DNA from: Trebouxia sp. TZW2008
Lineage: Eukaryota; Chlorophyta; Trebouxiophyceae; Trebouxiales; Trebouxiaceae
Assembly (NCBI GenBank): GCA_002118135.1
Contig: BDIU01000297.1
Span: 1-64,000 of the forward strand
Length of the DNA: 64,000 nt
Direction of reading: 5' to 3'
Positions 1 through 12,384 of this stretch are shown here, piece by piece; position 1 is the first letter of the stretch, and every line of letters begins with the position of its first letter. The notes below the pieces were generated by a model. The model was given only the letters and a program-made list of their open reading frames with translations, was not told the DNA's origin and did not search any database. Both the position numbers and the translations under genes were made by a program.

Positions 1-4
1 AGGG

Positions 5-42
5 CGAAAGCTTTCGGCCCCTTTCGCTGCCGAAAGCTTTCG
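5..42. repeat. Two copies of a 12-bp perfect palindrome
   Basis: The palindrome CGAAAGCTTTCG occurs at 5-16 and again at 31-42, separated by a C/T-rich spacer. It could be the edge of a foldback or transposon end cut by the window border. No function can be assigned. Confidence 0.5.
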
Positions 43-1214
43 GCTATCTGCCCGCTCACTGGTCTAGCTGTTTGTGAGCTCAGCTGCTTTCTCCCTGCGT
101 TTCCAAGTGCGGTAGCGACCCAGTGCAGATATTCTAGATTACAACGAGCAGAGACTGGTCTGAGTTTGCACAGCTCGCGCTTGCAAACTCAGACGCTCAT
201 CATCACTATACATGTCTTGCCCACAGTGGCGGAAACAACAGCCCCAAACCAAACGGTTTTCACGTCACGAGACTGGTCGCTGTGCAAAGGCAATGCTTGA
301 GAATGAGGTACCACGGTTGCGTGCCGAGAGATGAGATCAACAACAGCCAGACGAACCCTGGGACCCCTGGGGAGGCCCAAGCTTGCATGTGGAAGGTAGT
401 GGCGCTGTGCCATGCATTTCTGTGCTTTGAGATCAGGCTGTGCAGAGATTTGCTGAAGTGGTGAGCAGATTGTGATACTTATGTACAGCGACAATACAGC
501 TGCTGGGTGCGCACTAGATCTCTGACTGTCAACAATAGCCCAAGCTGGACGCCACTTGCAACGCAGCCTGCATTTGGCATATGATGTGTCATACTGCTTA
601 GCGGCCATCTCTGCTGCTGCCTCTTGTGTTTGTACAGCGACTGAACACACTCTGCACTGATAATAACTTCAATTGCATGGTCAAGAACTCAGTCTCTAGT
701 CAGGTGAGCGCACCAAGCTGCTTGACAATGTATAACATGCAAGCAGTCATTTTGTTGTTAGACTTGATATGTTGTGACAGGCCTTTGAGACCTCTCTCTG
801 AAAGGCAACAAGGTCTTCAGAGCGACCTGTGACTGTGCTACATGTAGACATGTAATTATCTGCAGTTCACAGTTGTGCAAAACTATGCTGATTGTGACAA
901 ATGCAAATCTGCACGTTTCTGCGCGATGCATATCTGTACAAGCACAGATCAGCATACCTATAGATAATCGCATGTCTGCATCGCATACAACAGCGCAGAA
1001 ATGCACCGTCATAAATCTGCATGTTTCGACATATGCAAGAAAATCACAGTTCTGCATGCTTAACATTGAGTATGAAGATATGCGTCCTCAATGTAATGCG
1101 TCAAACAGAGGGGGTTCAACTATAGGGGAGGTCTCATAAGCATGTGCTGTTGCCCTCTATCTGCTCGCTCAGGACGGCAAAGAGCTTCTTGCAGGCATCA
1201 CAAGATGAATATGA
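43..1214. other. No recognisable gene
   Basis: Only short open frames without recognisable domains or a consistent splice pattern are seen on both strands. Sequence near 840-1,040 is rich in TGCA-type words and has many short inverted matches. I see no RNA gene here. Confidence 0.4.
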
Positions 1215-1219
1215 CATCA

Positions 1220-1664
1220 TGTAACGGTTAGCCTTGCAAAAAGAGTCCTATTGTAACGGTTGGCCTTGCCAAAAGGGTCCTATATAGATGTTCGGAAACC
1301 TATTCTTATTGTTCATCAACCGTGACATTCGCCCACTCCCTGAAGGGCGAGGTTGCTCAAGCCTCGCTATGTTCTTTGCTTTGTCTCGGGCGAAATCAGC
1401 CTTGCTAAAGGCTAACCGTCACAATGGTTCTCGGAGCAGACTCCGCTGGTTAACGCTTCCGCATGCGAAAAATCAAGTCGCAAGTTCGAATCCGACCAAA
1501 TCCCACCCACACGGAGGCTAGTTTCGCCCGATAGAAAGCAAAGCTCATAGCGAGGCTTTAGCAACCTCGCCCTTCAGGGAGAGGGCGAATGTCACGGTTG
1601 ATGAACAATATGAATAGGTTTCCGGACATCAATATAGGACCTCTTGGCAAGGCTAACCGTTACA
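1220..1664. mobile_element. Foldback/MITE-like element with long inverted arms and a 5-bp target duplication
   Basis: Two arms of about 140 bp (about 1,252-1,395 and 1,521-1,664) are imperfect reverse complements. Both hold the segments TGTAACGGTT, GAACAAT/ATTGTTC and CTGAAGGGCGAGG. The left end carries an extra 31-32-bp copy of the terminal sequence (1,220-1,250). The 5-mer CATCA flanks the element at 1,215-1,219 and 1,665-1,669, which fits a target-site duplication. No transposase frame is present, so it is non-autonomous. The core between the arms contains a tRNA-like sequence, described separately. Confidence 0.75.
1421..1496 (+). other. tRNA-like core inside the foldback element
   Basis: The segment contains AGTTCGAATCC, a near match to the pol III B box (T arm). 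Before it lies GCTTCCGCATGCGA, resembling the anticodon arm of an alanine-type tRNA, and GCTGGTTAACGC, resembling the 3' half of a D arm. Base pairing of the acceptor stem is not convincing, so this is a degenerate tRNA-derived sequence rather than a working tRNA gene. Confidence 0.45.
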
Positions 1665-1669
1665 CATCA

Positions 1670-2344
1670 GCACGTACACCAGCAGCGCTATCTACAGTGT
1701 TAGCAACCGTGGCGGTGTCGTGCCAGCCTTGCAGTCATGGCCTGATATCATGATGCCTTGTGGCCAGTAATGTGTCAGTCTCAGGACTCATTTGCAGAAG
1801 GCGTGTGTGGCATTGCTTGTTTTGATTGCATGGATTTAGTTCTGAACATCACTTTGCATTTATTCCGCTTGAAATGAAAATAGCCATCGATTGACCCATT
1901 GAAACTCGATTTGCATGCACGGTTTTAGAAATCGCTAAATGTGTGCCTCCGACCAGGAGGGCGGGCAGACCCTAGAGCAGACTGTTCCATGGCTGATGTC
2001 ATGATAGGGCTTGCGTCGATTTTGCTTATCAGAAACCCTGGCGAAAAGGGAAATCCAACAATGCACAACCAATGAGCGTCTTCCCCCTTTCGATGAGGGC
2101 TTGCTTGATCGGAAGGGTCTGTCAAGGGAAGGCGGGCTTCCACAGCAGCCAGTGCTTCCTTTACCTGCCGATGCAAGTTGTAGCGGACTGCCGGACGGAG
2201 TGACGAGCCTTTTTCCTTGCAAGAAGGAAGGTTCCCGGCAACATGAGGGTCTCGCAGCCATTATGAGGAGCCAGGCTCTTGCAAGCGTCTGTTGGCCTCG
2301 CAGCTCTGTTTCTGAAAGGCAAAGCACACTCAGAATTTGAAGCA
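1670..2344. other. No recognisable gene; upstream region of the recombinase gene
   Basis: Overlapping open frames on both strands around 1,930-2,340 lack recognisable motifs. The stretch may contain the promoter or a 5' exon of the recombinase gene that follows. Confidence 0.3.
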
Positions 2345-5300
2345 ATGGGGCCTCGATATGACGCCGACTATGACGCTCAGCAGTGCGAAGTTCGGAACGA
2401 CAAGGCCTGTGCCGCTTGCTCAAATCGTGTCGCTTTTCTGGGGAAAAGGGGAGCGAAAGGTGCCTGGAACAAGCCTTGTCAGGGCCCAATCAAGCCAGAT
2501 CCCTCTGGAGAAGGACGTTTGCGGTGTAGCTATGGTGGCAAAAAGCTGCAAAACCTGACTGCTGAGCCAGCTGCAGAACCTGATGCTGACATCAGGCCTC
2601 ACACACCAGAACCTGAGTCTGAACACAGAGCTCTCCAGCCTGCTGCTACAGCATCTAATGATCCTGAGCCGCTGGCTGATCAAGGGCAGGCTACCTGCCA
2701 ATCAGAGTCTGATGATGAGCTTGAAGACATGAATGTCGACTTGTAAGATTTGGCAAACGCAGCTGTGAGCTTGTTGCGAGCATAAAGCATAAGCGACTAA
2801 AGCTTGTACTGTGTTCAGGGCCAAACTGATGAAGGAAGTCAATGCCCTTCATGAGGAGTTTGAAAACCCACGCACACGCAGAACCTATCGCTCCGGCTGC
2901 AAAGGCTACGATGTATGCTCAGCGATGATGACTGCAGTCAAGTCACTTTGCTGCAATCCAACAGCTTGCAGTCATGTTGACATTGATGCTTGCAATCAGA
3001 AATTGAGTTATAGTTTTCAATTTTTGCAGGCTTGGATCAGCAGGCGTGTGGCTGATCATGATGGCATTGTGAGAGCTGAAGAGGTGGCCAAGTACCTGTT
3101 GCTCAAGTTCAGGAAAGCAAAGAACATGCACAACAAGGTGATTTTCAGCTCTGGTGTCAAACTACCCTGCTTGTCAAGTTGGCTTGCATGCTGCTCCAAT
3201 TTTGCCATTACCCACCGTGTGACTGCATGGGCATCAAATGCAGGACCGTGTGTGTGCGTGCTCTTGCGCTCTGCACTGCAGCTCTGCATCTTCATAAAGC
3301 TTGCATATTGAGCACATCGCGTACAGCTTTTAAAGATGCCAAGAAACCCTGGAGTGGCTTTGTACGCTTCCAGTTCCTTCTGCACTCCAGGGTCTGTTGA
3401 GATCATCTGTTCCTGACCAGCCTAAGCACTTGCGACTCACGTTGACCATGCTGGCAACATCTTTGCCTGCCAGCTGGCAGAAATGTCATGTCTATTGACT
3501 CACTGTGTGATACAGCGCAATGGACCTTCAGCTTATTTCACATTGATCAGTGCCCTGGAACGGCGAAGGCAAGAGCAGGAGGATGCTGGCCATGACACAA
3601 CACACAAGTCACTGTACAAGGTGACAAGCATCAAGCGGATTGTTGCAAGTGTAGTCAGAGAGCACAGGGCAGCAAGAAGCAGGATTCCTGAGAAGAACAG
3701 CTCTTTAACTTGGCCCCAGGCAAGGAATTTGTGCATCGTTCTGACCCTGCTTGCCATCAACAGTATGTCATCTGCAGTTGGCATTTGCCTTGGGGAGCTG
3801 TAAAATCTGGACACTCTAGCAGGTGATGAAAGCAGTCATTGGCTATAGCTATGCCAATGGCATGCACAGCATGCCCAAAGAAGCCTTGTCGTTGCTGCTG
3901 CTGCTGATACTGTGATGATGATGCTGATGGAGAGTCAACAATTGAACATCTCAGCATTCCAAGAACCCTGGAACCCTACAACTTGCCTGCAGCTTTCGTC
4001 TTGTCTGCTGCATTTCGTGCCTTCATTGCTGCTCAGGCCTCAGTTGCTCCCAAGCTAGTGTGAAGAGCATGTGGCAAAAGCACCTCCCCCATCTGGCTAG
4101 ACAGAAGTCTGACTGTGCGTGCTCCTGCTGCAGGTCCCATTTGCACGTGTATGCTGGGGTGAATGTTGAAGTGAGTGCACTGTTGCACGATCAAGCAACT
4201 CTGCTTTGCATTGGTCTGCCATGCAGGATGTTGTGCCTTGTTGACACTGCACACCTGTCCTTGTTTCAGTCTCTGAGTGTGTGCTGACTGTACACACAAC
4301 TGTCTTTGTTGACGGTCAACCAAGGAGGCCTTTGGCAAAGCCTTTCACCCAAGTGTGTCTGGTTGCTCCCTGCTCCGCATAGCTTGCTCTTGAGGTTATG
4401 TTGCTTGTTGCAGGTCCTTTTGTGCCTGAAATATGCACAGACTCAGTTTCGGCACTGGGATGGACTGCCTGAAAACCCCAGCATATGCAACGGCAACAAG
4501 GGAATGATAGGCCTGGTGGTGCAGCTAGCAATACTGCTGCAGCTGTTTGGTGGCCGCAGAAGTGATGATGTGTTGAACATGAGCTACATGCACACCAGGC
4601 TTGAGCCTCAGCCCATAGACACAGATGACCAAGTCAACTCTGTGGGCCCCTCTCCTGCCGTGCTTCTAAAGTTCAGCATGCCGCTGAACAAGGTGGGACT
4701 CAATTGCTTCACATGTACACCTTCAAAAACTGCACAAAACCGCAGTTGGGTTGTCTGTACGCCGGTGATGCACATAGTCATTGACAACGCAGAAGAGGCT
4801 TGCTTGTAAACCAAAGCTGCACTGCATAACAAGATTGCACTTGAGCAAAACATGCACAGCAGTGTTGAGTCTCAGCTGTTCTGCAACCCAGAAACTTTTG
4901 TGTTGATCTGTTGTGAATGATTTTTGAAGCTCAAGCCTGTCATGACACCCAAATGCTGTTGCATTCCTGCAGAGCTCGCACTCTACACATGCAACCTACG
5001 CAAGGCATGCGCGAACAGAGCTCTGCGTACATGGAGCAGCCGCAGAAGTGCTTGCATGTATGTATGCTGGTGAGGCAGGAATGCAGCGGCTGCGGCAGGA
5101 CTTGAATTCTGGACAATTTGACACTTGCAAAGTCATACCTGGCAAGTCTGGCAAGACCATGAACAGGACATATCTGAGCCAGTACATTAGGCAATGTCTG
5201 CTGAAGGCTGGGGTGGAAATGCAAGCGCCCACAACAGATGACTTTGAGTGGTGAGACACAATGACAGCATGACATGACAGCATTGGAACATCCATCACAG

Positions 5301-7153
5301 CAGCGTCGACTGGGTTTGGCATTTGAAAGCAGTTTTCAGACACTGCAGTTTTCAGACACTGCAGTGATCAATATCATGTCAGCCAATCATGTCCTTGGCT
5401 TCAGCACCGTCTTGAACATTTGCATGTGAGGGTTCAAGCATGCTGCATTGACATCACTCTGAGTTGAAGCTTGCTTGAATAGCCTCTCAAGCTTTTGCCG
5501 TCGTCAACTGCTTGGATTCATTGTCATGCATGCATGGTTCAGTGCATGCGCAGGCACCTCAAGAATGTCTCAGGCCACCTGCTGAAGAAGTTTGCCGGGA
5601 ATCTGCTCAACTGCCTAGCCTCCAAAGGCGTGGCAGTGGACCATATCAGAGCCTTCCTGAGCCACATGAATGACACTACACACCTAGATTACCTGGAGAG
5701 CTTTGTTCCAGCTGCCATCTTGTTGGCCGGACATGGACCAGATTGGCAGAACCATCATAGGCTAGGGCGGGATGTGGAAGTGCCTGGGGCACTACTGGAA
5801 GCCCTGTGCCCTGGGCTGGAAGAGCTCATGCAAACATACCCTGGCAAGCTTGCCATATTCAGGCACCTCATGGTGTGCCTGATTCAGGTACCACTTTGCT
5901 GTGCTTGGCACCTATCAGCGGTTGATGTGGAAATGCAGAGATGCCTCACTCATGCTGGGCATATGTGCCTGCTGATTCTTATGCCTGCAAACTGCATCAC
6001 CATAGGTTAAATATTATCAGGTGAATTAAAGTTCATTATTATGTTTCTCTTTTGTTTCTCATGGCGTGTTGTCTATACAACCATCACATATGTTCCTCCT
6101 GCACTGCATGCCTCACTGTTGGTTGTACATCCAGAATGTAAGCGTTGCCATAGCAGTAAGCTTTACCACGTATTGAATTCATGTGGCACCTGCACAGTTA
6201 CTATCAACATTGTATGCCACAGTGTACAAAACAGCCTTACAGCAGGAAGCAGGATGTTTTGGTTGCAAGCATTGTGGCGTCATGATGCCTTTCATCAGTC
6301 AAGCTGTCCTTTCAGCACATCAGAGCATGTATCTCAGCACCCGCTTCCATGTATTTGCACATTTCTGATGCGCTGCATTAGATGCAAAATTGGCGAGACT
6401 CATTGCAAGCTTGTGCAGGACGTGCCCAGCAAGCTCATGCTGTATGACAGCTGTTTTGAGTTGCCCTCATCAGCAGACAACTCAGCAGGCAGCTACTGGC
6501 AGGCAAATGAGCATCTGAAGGTCCTTCTGAACCACCCAGACTGGAGGCCCTTTGCCCTTCAGACCTTGGCAGGTCAGACACAGGCCCAAATCTGGAAGCT
6601 CGGTGTGCAACAGCGTCTCAGATACGATGATGAGCAGTCTCCACAAATGCCAGCGCTACAGCAAAAGCTGACCTCCCTACAGACTCAGCTAGCGCAAGCC
6701 ACCACAGTTGCTGTACACATGCAAGCAGGCACACAGGTTGTTCAGCAGGAGACAGCAGTGGAAAAGGTGTTTCATGATCCGTCTGCATCTTCCGTGCAGC
6801 AAGCGTGGGATGATTTCTGGCAAGCAGAAAGGCAGCTGTCTCAGGGCTGGAGCTACAAGGACACACGTAGCATGCAGCAACAATCTAAGCTGCGCCATGG
6901 GCTAGTTGCATGGGTGTTGTGGCACATAGGTGTATCCCTGCCTGCACCTCAAGGCAACACAGCTGGCCCGTTTGCCACATTGTGGAACACCTGGTCTGAA
7001 GATGTAGTCCAGAGTCAGCTCAAATGCCTTGAGACACGTATGCAAAGCATTGAAGTCAGCAATAGAAGGACTGGGCAGCTGGGGGCGCTGAAAAGCGCTC
7101 TTGCCAAGGAAGTCTTGGGGCTGCAGCGCAGTGCACATGCAGCAAGCATGTGA
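2345..7153 (+). CDS. Crypton-like tyrosine recombinase, spliced
   Basis: Predicted DNA strand-exchange enzyme of the tyrosine recombinase superfamily. Exons show a Cys-rich acidic N-terminal part (2,345-2,746), then helical core-binding-like exons (about 2,819-2,940; 3,031-3,139; 3,512-3,800). The catalytic part follows. At 4,414-4,692 the motif LLQLFGGRRSDDV gives the first catalytic Arg. At 5,546-5,888 the order is SGHLLKKFAG, then LSHMN, then DYLESF, matching the family pattern H-x-x-R ... H ... Y, with Lys in place of the second Arg. The tail after the Tyr (AGHGPDW ... EVPGALLEALCPGLEEL) resembles the C-terminal part of Crypton recombinases. A long Gln-rich, coiled C-terminal exon ends at 7,153. 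Exon borders use GT-AG with TGCAG acceptors. It may be a mobile Crypton or a domesticated copy. The start at 2,345 is a guess. Confidence 0.6.
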
Positions 7154-7869
7154 GTGCTTGAGATCGTGAGAATGCGTTGACAGTGATGCTGAAAGAGCTT
7201 GTTACAGATGCACTGACTGTTTGCAAGTTGCAGTGCATTTTGTGCGCTGCCAGCAGCGCGTGCACAGGTCATTATGCATTCCATCTGAGGTCACGCCATT
7301 GCATAGCTTCTTGCACATGAGACATGATGTTTTTGGTGTCCGTTTGTAAATTGTTTTGAGCGGACAACTCAAGAATGAGCCACTGCATATTGCTGAGAAT
7401 GATCGAGCTGCGCTGGATATAGCTGTGCCCAGCAGGCAAATGGTTATGCAGGCTGTATCACTGATGTCAGAAGTCGAGCCAAACATAGTTTCATCAATTT
7501 AGTGTTGCTGCTATGGAAGTGTTTGCAGCAATTGCAGTTGAGAGGCTACACACAACAGCATGTTCCAGCCTGAATGCGCCAAAACTCTGTCTCGGTGCCG
7601 TAATTACTTGGCTGGCATCAGGCCTACACTGTGCCGATTACTGATTGAAAACAGCAGAGCTATGCAACAGAGCCATGCAACACACACCACTTGTCCAGTC
7701 CCCCGAGCATGCCTTGTTACACTTATGAGCACTAAAACATCTAGACAAAGATGCAAGGTTCTAGGCACAAAGCATGGCAGTCTTCTTCGCTGCTGTTGCA
7801 CTCATGCACAGCAAACGCGCATGTCTTGGTGCTTAGTTGACTTCACCAATTTGCAACCAGATTTTGACC
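7154..7869. other. Intergenic region between convergent genes
   Basis: Convergent 3' ends: the recombinase stop lies to the left and the CDC6/ORC1-like stop to the right. Open frames in between have no recognisable domain. A short Ca-rich tract is present, but nothing that supports a gene. Confidence 0.35.
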
Positions 7870-10158
7870 TTAGCGGACCTCAACAACGTTTGGCTTTTCA
7901 AAGTGGCGACCAGACAGACCCTTGGCTTGAACTTGTAGGAGTCGATGATATTGGCATTCTTTGTAGAGGCCAGCCATGGCTTGATTGCCCTCAAATGTTG
8001 TACAAAACTGCCATTGCTGCACCAGCAACTTAAGCCTGTTAGGCTGACCCGTGCTTTCACTCACTTGCACCAAGTTGCAGTGCTGTAGCTCGCTCCAAAG
8101 CTGCGCAAATTCTGCGCCGTGCTGCTTGTGGTTGCACTGCAAAGCAGCACACAAAGGACTCTGACACTGTAAGGCGAAGTTGCTACTGCGCACACACGTC
8201 ACTGGGACATTGCCTGAGCTAATTTTCACTGCCATGAACTTGCCATTTGACATTGCCTTATCTTTTGGCTTGAACAAAGATGCTTGCAGACATCCATGAG
8301 TTGCGCATTGTGGATGCACATGACTAGCAACATCAGGTGTGCTTGTCAAGTACATTGGTTGATAGTGTTGAACGTGCTGATGCGAATGCTCACCTGGTGA
8401 ACAAAGACTGGAATGCACAGCGTTTGCAAGTCATGCAACGTGCATGATCTGCCGTAAACATCCTCAGCTCCAAGCTTGGGGGGCTGCTGCACTGGCTTGG
8501 TTGCAAAAGTGACTTTCTTGGGTCTATGCACTGGCCGATCAGCTTTGGACAATGCCTACATTCAAAGCAGAGCAAACTTGTCTTTATGAAGATGCATGGC
8601 ACGGCTCTGCTGTTTTTTAATAGCATGGCATGAGTTGAAGGGGCAAAATTAATTCAAAGTCTGGAAATCCCCATGTTCACATTACTGTGCATCCGATGCA
8701 ATTTTTGATGCCTTCTCTGAGAGTGCATGTGCCACAAAGTGACCACTGAAAGTGACAGTTGGCATTTTGCAAGCATGCTTTTGCAAGGACAGCTGGAAAG
8801 CAGAGTACTCACGCTGGTAACAAACTCTCCTCCCACCATGACATACATGGCGCACAGCACAGCCTGAGCACCAGGAGATAGCTGCTGCAGGCTGTCCAGC
8901 ACTTGCTGGCTGTTCCCTGCAGAGACAGTATAGCTTGCGACAAGACGCTCAGTACCTAGTGTTTGCAATGCCAATGTGAAAGCTGCTTTACATGCTCTAG
9001 CCAGCCCACAAGGTTGGTTGCAGACAGGGAGCACAAGACAGACATGCTTTACATCAGCACAATACTCGCATGCATTGTATGGCACATGCGATCAGGTTGG
9101 CTAGCTAAAGCACATGAATTACTTCTTCTTCATGGCAAGGGTCACGGTTGAAGAAGACAGCAACATGTGCAAAGACATCAAGGCATAGCAGTACACAAGT
9201 CGTACACAGTACTGGCTTGGGCAATTGTCACTTTTCAACATGGTGGCAGTGTATGCACCGCAATCAACTCAGAGCTGACCTTTGACTCCTGCTGTTGGCT
9301 GCTGTGGCACTTCTACTTTTGCTTGTCCTTGTTTCCTCTTGCCAGCATTCTGGTACTTGGTGATTGGCCAATCTGAAGGCAGCAGCCAACCTTAAGCTTG
9401 CAAGCCGGTATTGTCTCATGAGAGGCTACTGCTTGATTGGCTGACTGCTGTAGATTCTACTTCGGTGTGCGCGCTTTCAAACCCGGCTACAAGGCTACTT
9501 TGCTGAGATCAGAGCAGCACAAGTTCGTGCAAAAGGCCTTACTGGCGTGCTACACTGCGCCAGGTCACAGGGCCGACAGAGACTTCTTACAAATGCATTC
9601 AGAGCTTCATAATCAGAGCTTTAGCTTGAGCATCTGAGAAGACTGTACGGATGTGTGATCAAGATGCTTGACACTAGCGTCACCTGGGGGAGTTCAAGTG
9701 ACAACCGCGTGCACTGGTTCTATGCCCGGCTTGGGTATATCAGTGTTGCATGTGAATGCATGGTCAAATCGCTTAACAGCCAGTCTCACCTGGGCGAGCT
9801 TCCACGGCACAAGAGTGCACTGCTTCTATGCCCAACACATCTTGGCTTTGGTACATCAGTGCTGCATGTGAATGCATGGTCAAACGCTTAACACCAGTCT
9901 CACCTGGGCGAGCTTCCATGACACATGCGTGCACTGCTTCTATGCCAAGCATAGGTGCCTGGCGCTGTGGCGTTGAGGCATCGTGCATATCGACATCAGC
10001 AGAGCTGCCAGCCTCACTGCCTGCATTCAGCATGAGGAAAGACTGGCTGACTTGTATGCAGGACCCTGCGTGATGATGCCTCAGCAGAGTGCGTGTGTAC
10101 TCAGAAGGTGACCAAACTTTGCGGGTCTGGATGCACTGCATCAGCATTTCAGACAGCT

Positions 10159-10200
<42 letters not shown>

Positions 10201-10403
10201 CATTTCGTAGTACTTGTACAGCTCAGGCACAGGACTTTGGCACCGGCCGACGTCTGCAGACAATGGCTCAAATGCTTTCAGCACCTGTGATCCTGACTGC
10301 AGAGGCATGCAGGACCCCAGGTGGAGGTGATGAAAAGACATGCATGCGCTGGCAGAGAGTGACAGCCAGGTGTAGATGCACTACATCAGCATCCTAGACA
10401 TGT

Positions 10404-10435
<32 letters not shown>

Positions 10436-12174
10436 TAGTAGCAGCAGCAGCAGCAATATATGCTACACTGTTTGTAATGCGAGCTTTGCTTAATCAATCA
10501 TGAGCATTGCCCAGGGTCTGCAGACACGTCCCTTAAAGCAGGGTCACATGCAGGTGCTTGCAAACAAGTCTATCTGTCAAAAGAGTGTCTTGGCGGGAAG
10601 CAAAACTTGAGGTGAGCAGTGTCAAGATATGGAGGAACATTGCAGCCACAGTAACCAGCATACCTTCTGAGGGTTGTTGACCCGTTGCTAGACCGCCTTG
10701 TTGAGCTAAGTCCAGCTGCACATGGACCGCATTCTTCAGCACACCCAGCACCTTCTGCAACCTCCCTCCGGCTGTTGTTGACTGCATACAAACCAGGCAA
10801 ACAGGATTTCACCGAGCAGCCTAAAATTCTGCAGTGAAAGCTCAAGGCGTCAAACAAGGATCGTGTCATAACTGCATGTATAAGCTGATGTAGGCACAAG
10901 ACAGGTGAGCACCATCCACAAAGTCACATGCCAGAGGGGAGCATCAGCACTTGCAACATGGAGACATCTTCCACGACCCGCCCGCAACTATCTTCTGGGA
11001 CAAGCAGCTAAAGTTGGCAATGCATGTTGACGCTTACACTCATGCCAATCATCCGCAAGACACATGGCATGCTTGCGCAGCCCATGGCCAAGGGTCAGCA
11101 ACGGCACTTCCAACAAGGACACATCTTTTGCAAATCCACCATGTTCATCTTCTTTGACAAGCAAGTAACACTGGCAAGGTATGTTGACACTTACGCTCAT
11201 GCCAACCATCCGTATGACGTAGTCAATGGCTCGGGGCCTGAAGACTGCTGGCAAGCTTTCCAGCTGGCGATCAAGGATGCTCCTCATAGCACAAAACTTA
11301 TACTGGGACAGTTCAATCAGCGGCACATGAAGCTTCTGTTTATCAGAGCCAACAGCGACCACCACTAATCGTGAGCCTTCAACCTGCAGAAAGGTCACAT
11401 TGTCAAGTATGCTCTTCATGGCAGGGAACTTGTACTGGGGCACTTCAATCAGCGGCACATGAAGCTTCTGTTTGTCTGAGCCATCAGCAGCAAGCACTAG
11501 CCATGAGCCTTCAGCCTGCACAGAAGTTCACATGCCTCATGCCCTCCAGCCTCTCAAGGCTTAAAAAGAATGCAGAGTCAAGAGGGTTGTGGAAGGCAAG
11601 CCACTTCCACGACTGGTGATGAGGTAGCTATACACATGGGATAGCTGAAAGCTGTTCTCTATTGAGGCATGGTCAAGACTCCATCACCATCACAACAAAT
11701 ATAATGGTCCACATTAAATTTTTCTAATGAAGAAACTCACTACAAGAACACTATCATTGTAAGGAGAATGTAACTGGATACTGATTGCAGTGGTACCTCT
11801 GAGAAAAAGCAATTTGATGCAAGGACAGGTTTCTAGATCACCAAAGCAGTCTTTACAAAGAGGAGTTGCTGCATACCCGTGCCAGTTGCATGAGCGCCTG
11901 CATATGCTTGGTGCCCTCCTTATTGTCAGACACCCTCTCAAGCTGGTCCATAACCACCACATACATGCCGACTCCTTCAACTGGCAATGGCTCTAAAACC
12001 AGCTCGCGTAGCTTTTGCAGGTCAGCAGCAGGGCTGCGCTTGCCAGTGGGCTTGCTGACTGAGTGATGAAAGATTGGACCGCCTGGATGCAACACACATG
12101 TTGTGAGCTGGCAGGCAACTGAGGCACAGGTAGACAGACAGCAGACAGGCAGACAGACTGGCAGACAGGCAGGA

Positions 12175-12207
<33 letters not shown>

Positions 12208-12340
12208 GGCAGGCAGGCAGACAGGCAGGCAGACATGGCAGGCAGGCAGACATGGCAAAGCAGACAGACATGGCAAAGCAGACAGACAGACAAGACACAA
12301 ACAGGCATTTTGGCAGGCAGGCGGACAAACAGACATGACA

Positions 12341-12384
<44 letters not shown>

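Noticed and set aside
189..650. A 153-codon minus-strand open frame
   Set aside because: No recognisable domain and no supporting splice or composition signal; open frames of this length occur on both strands throughout the window.
1421..1496. Functional tRNA gene
   Set aside because: B box present, but acceptor and T stems do not pair and the sequence sits inside a mobile element.
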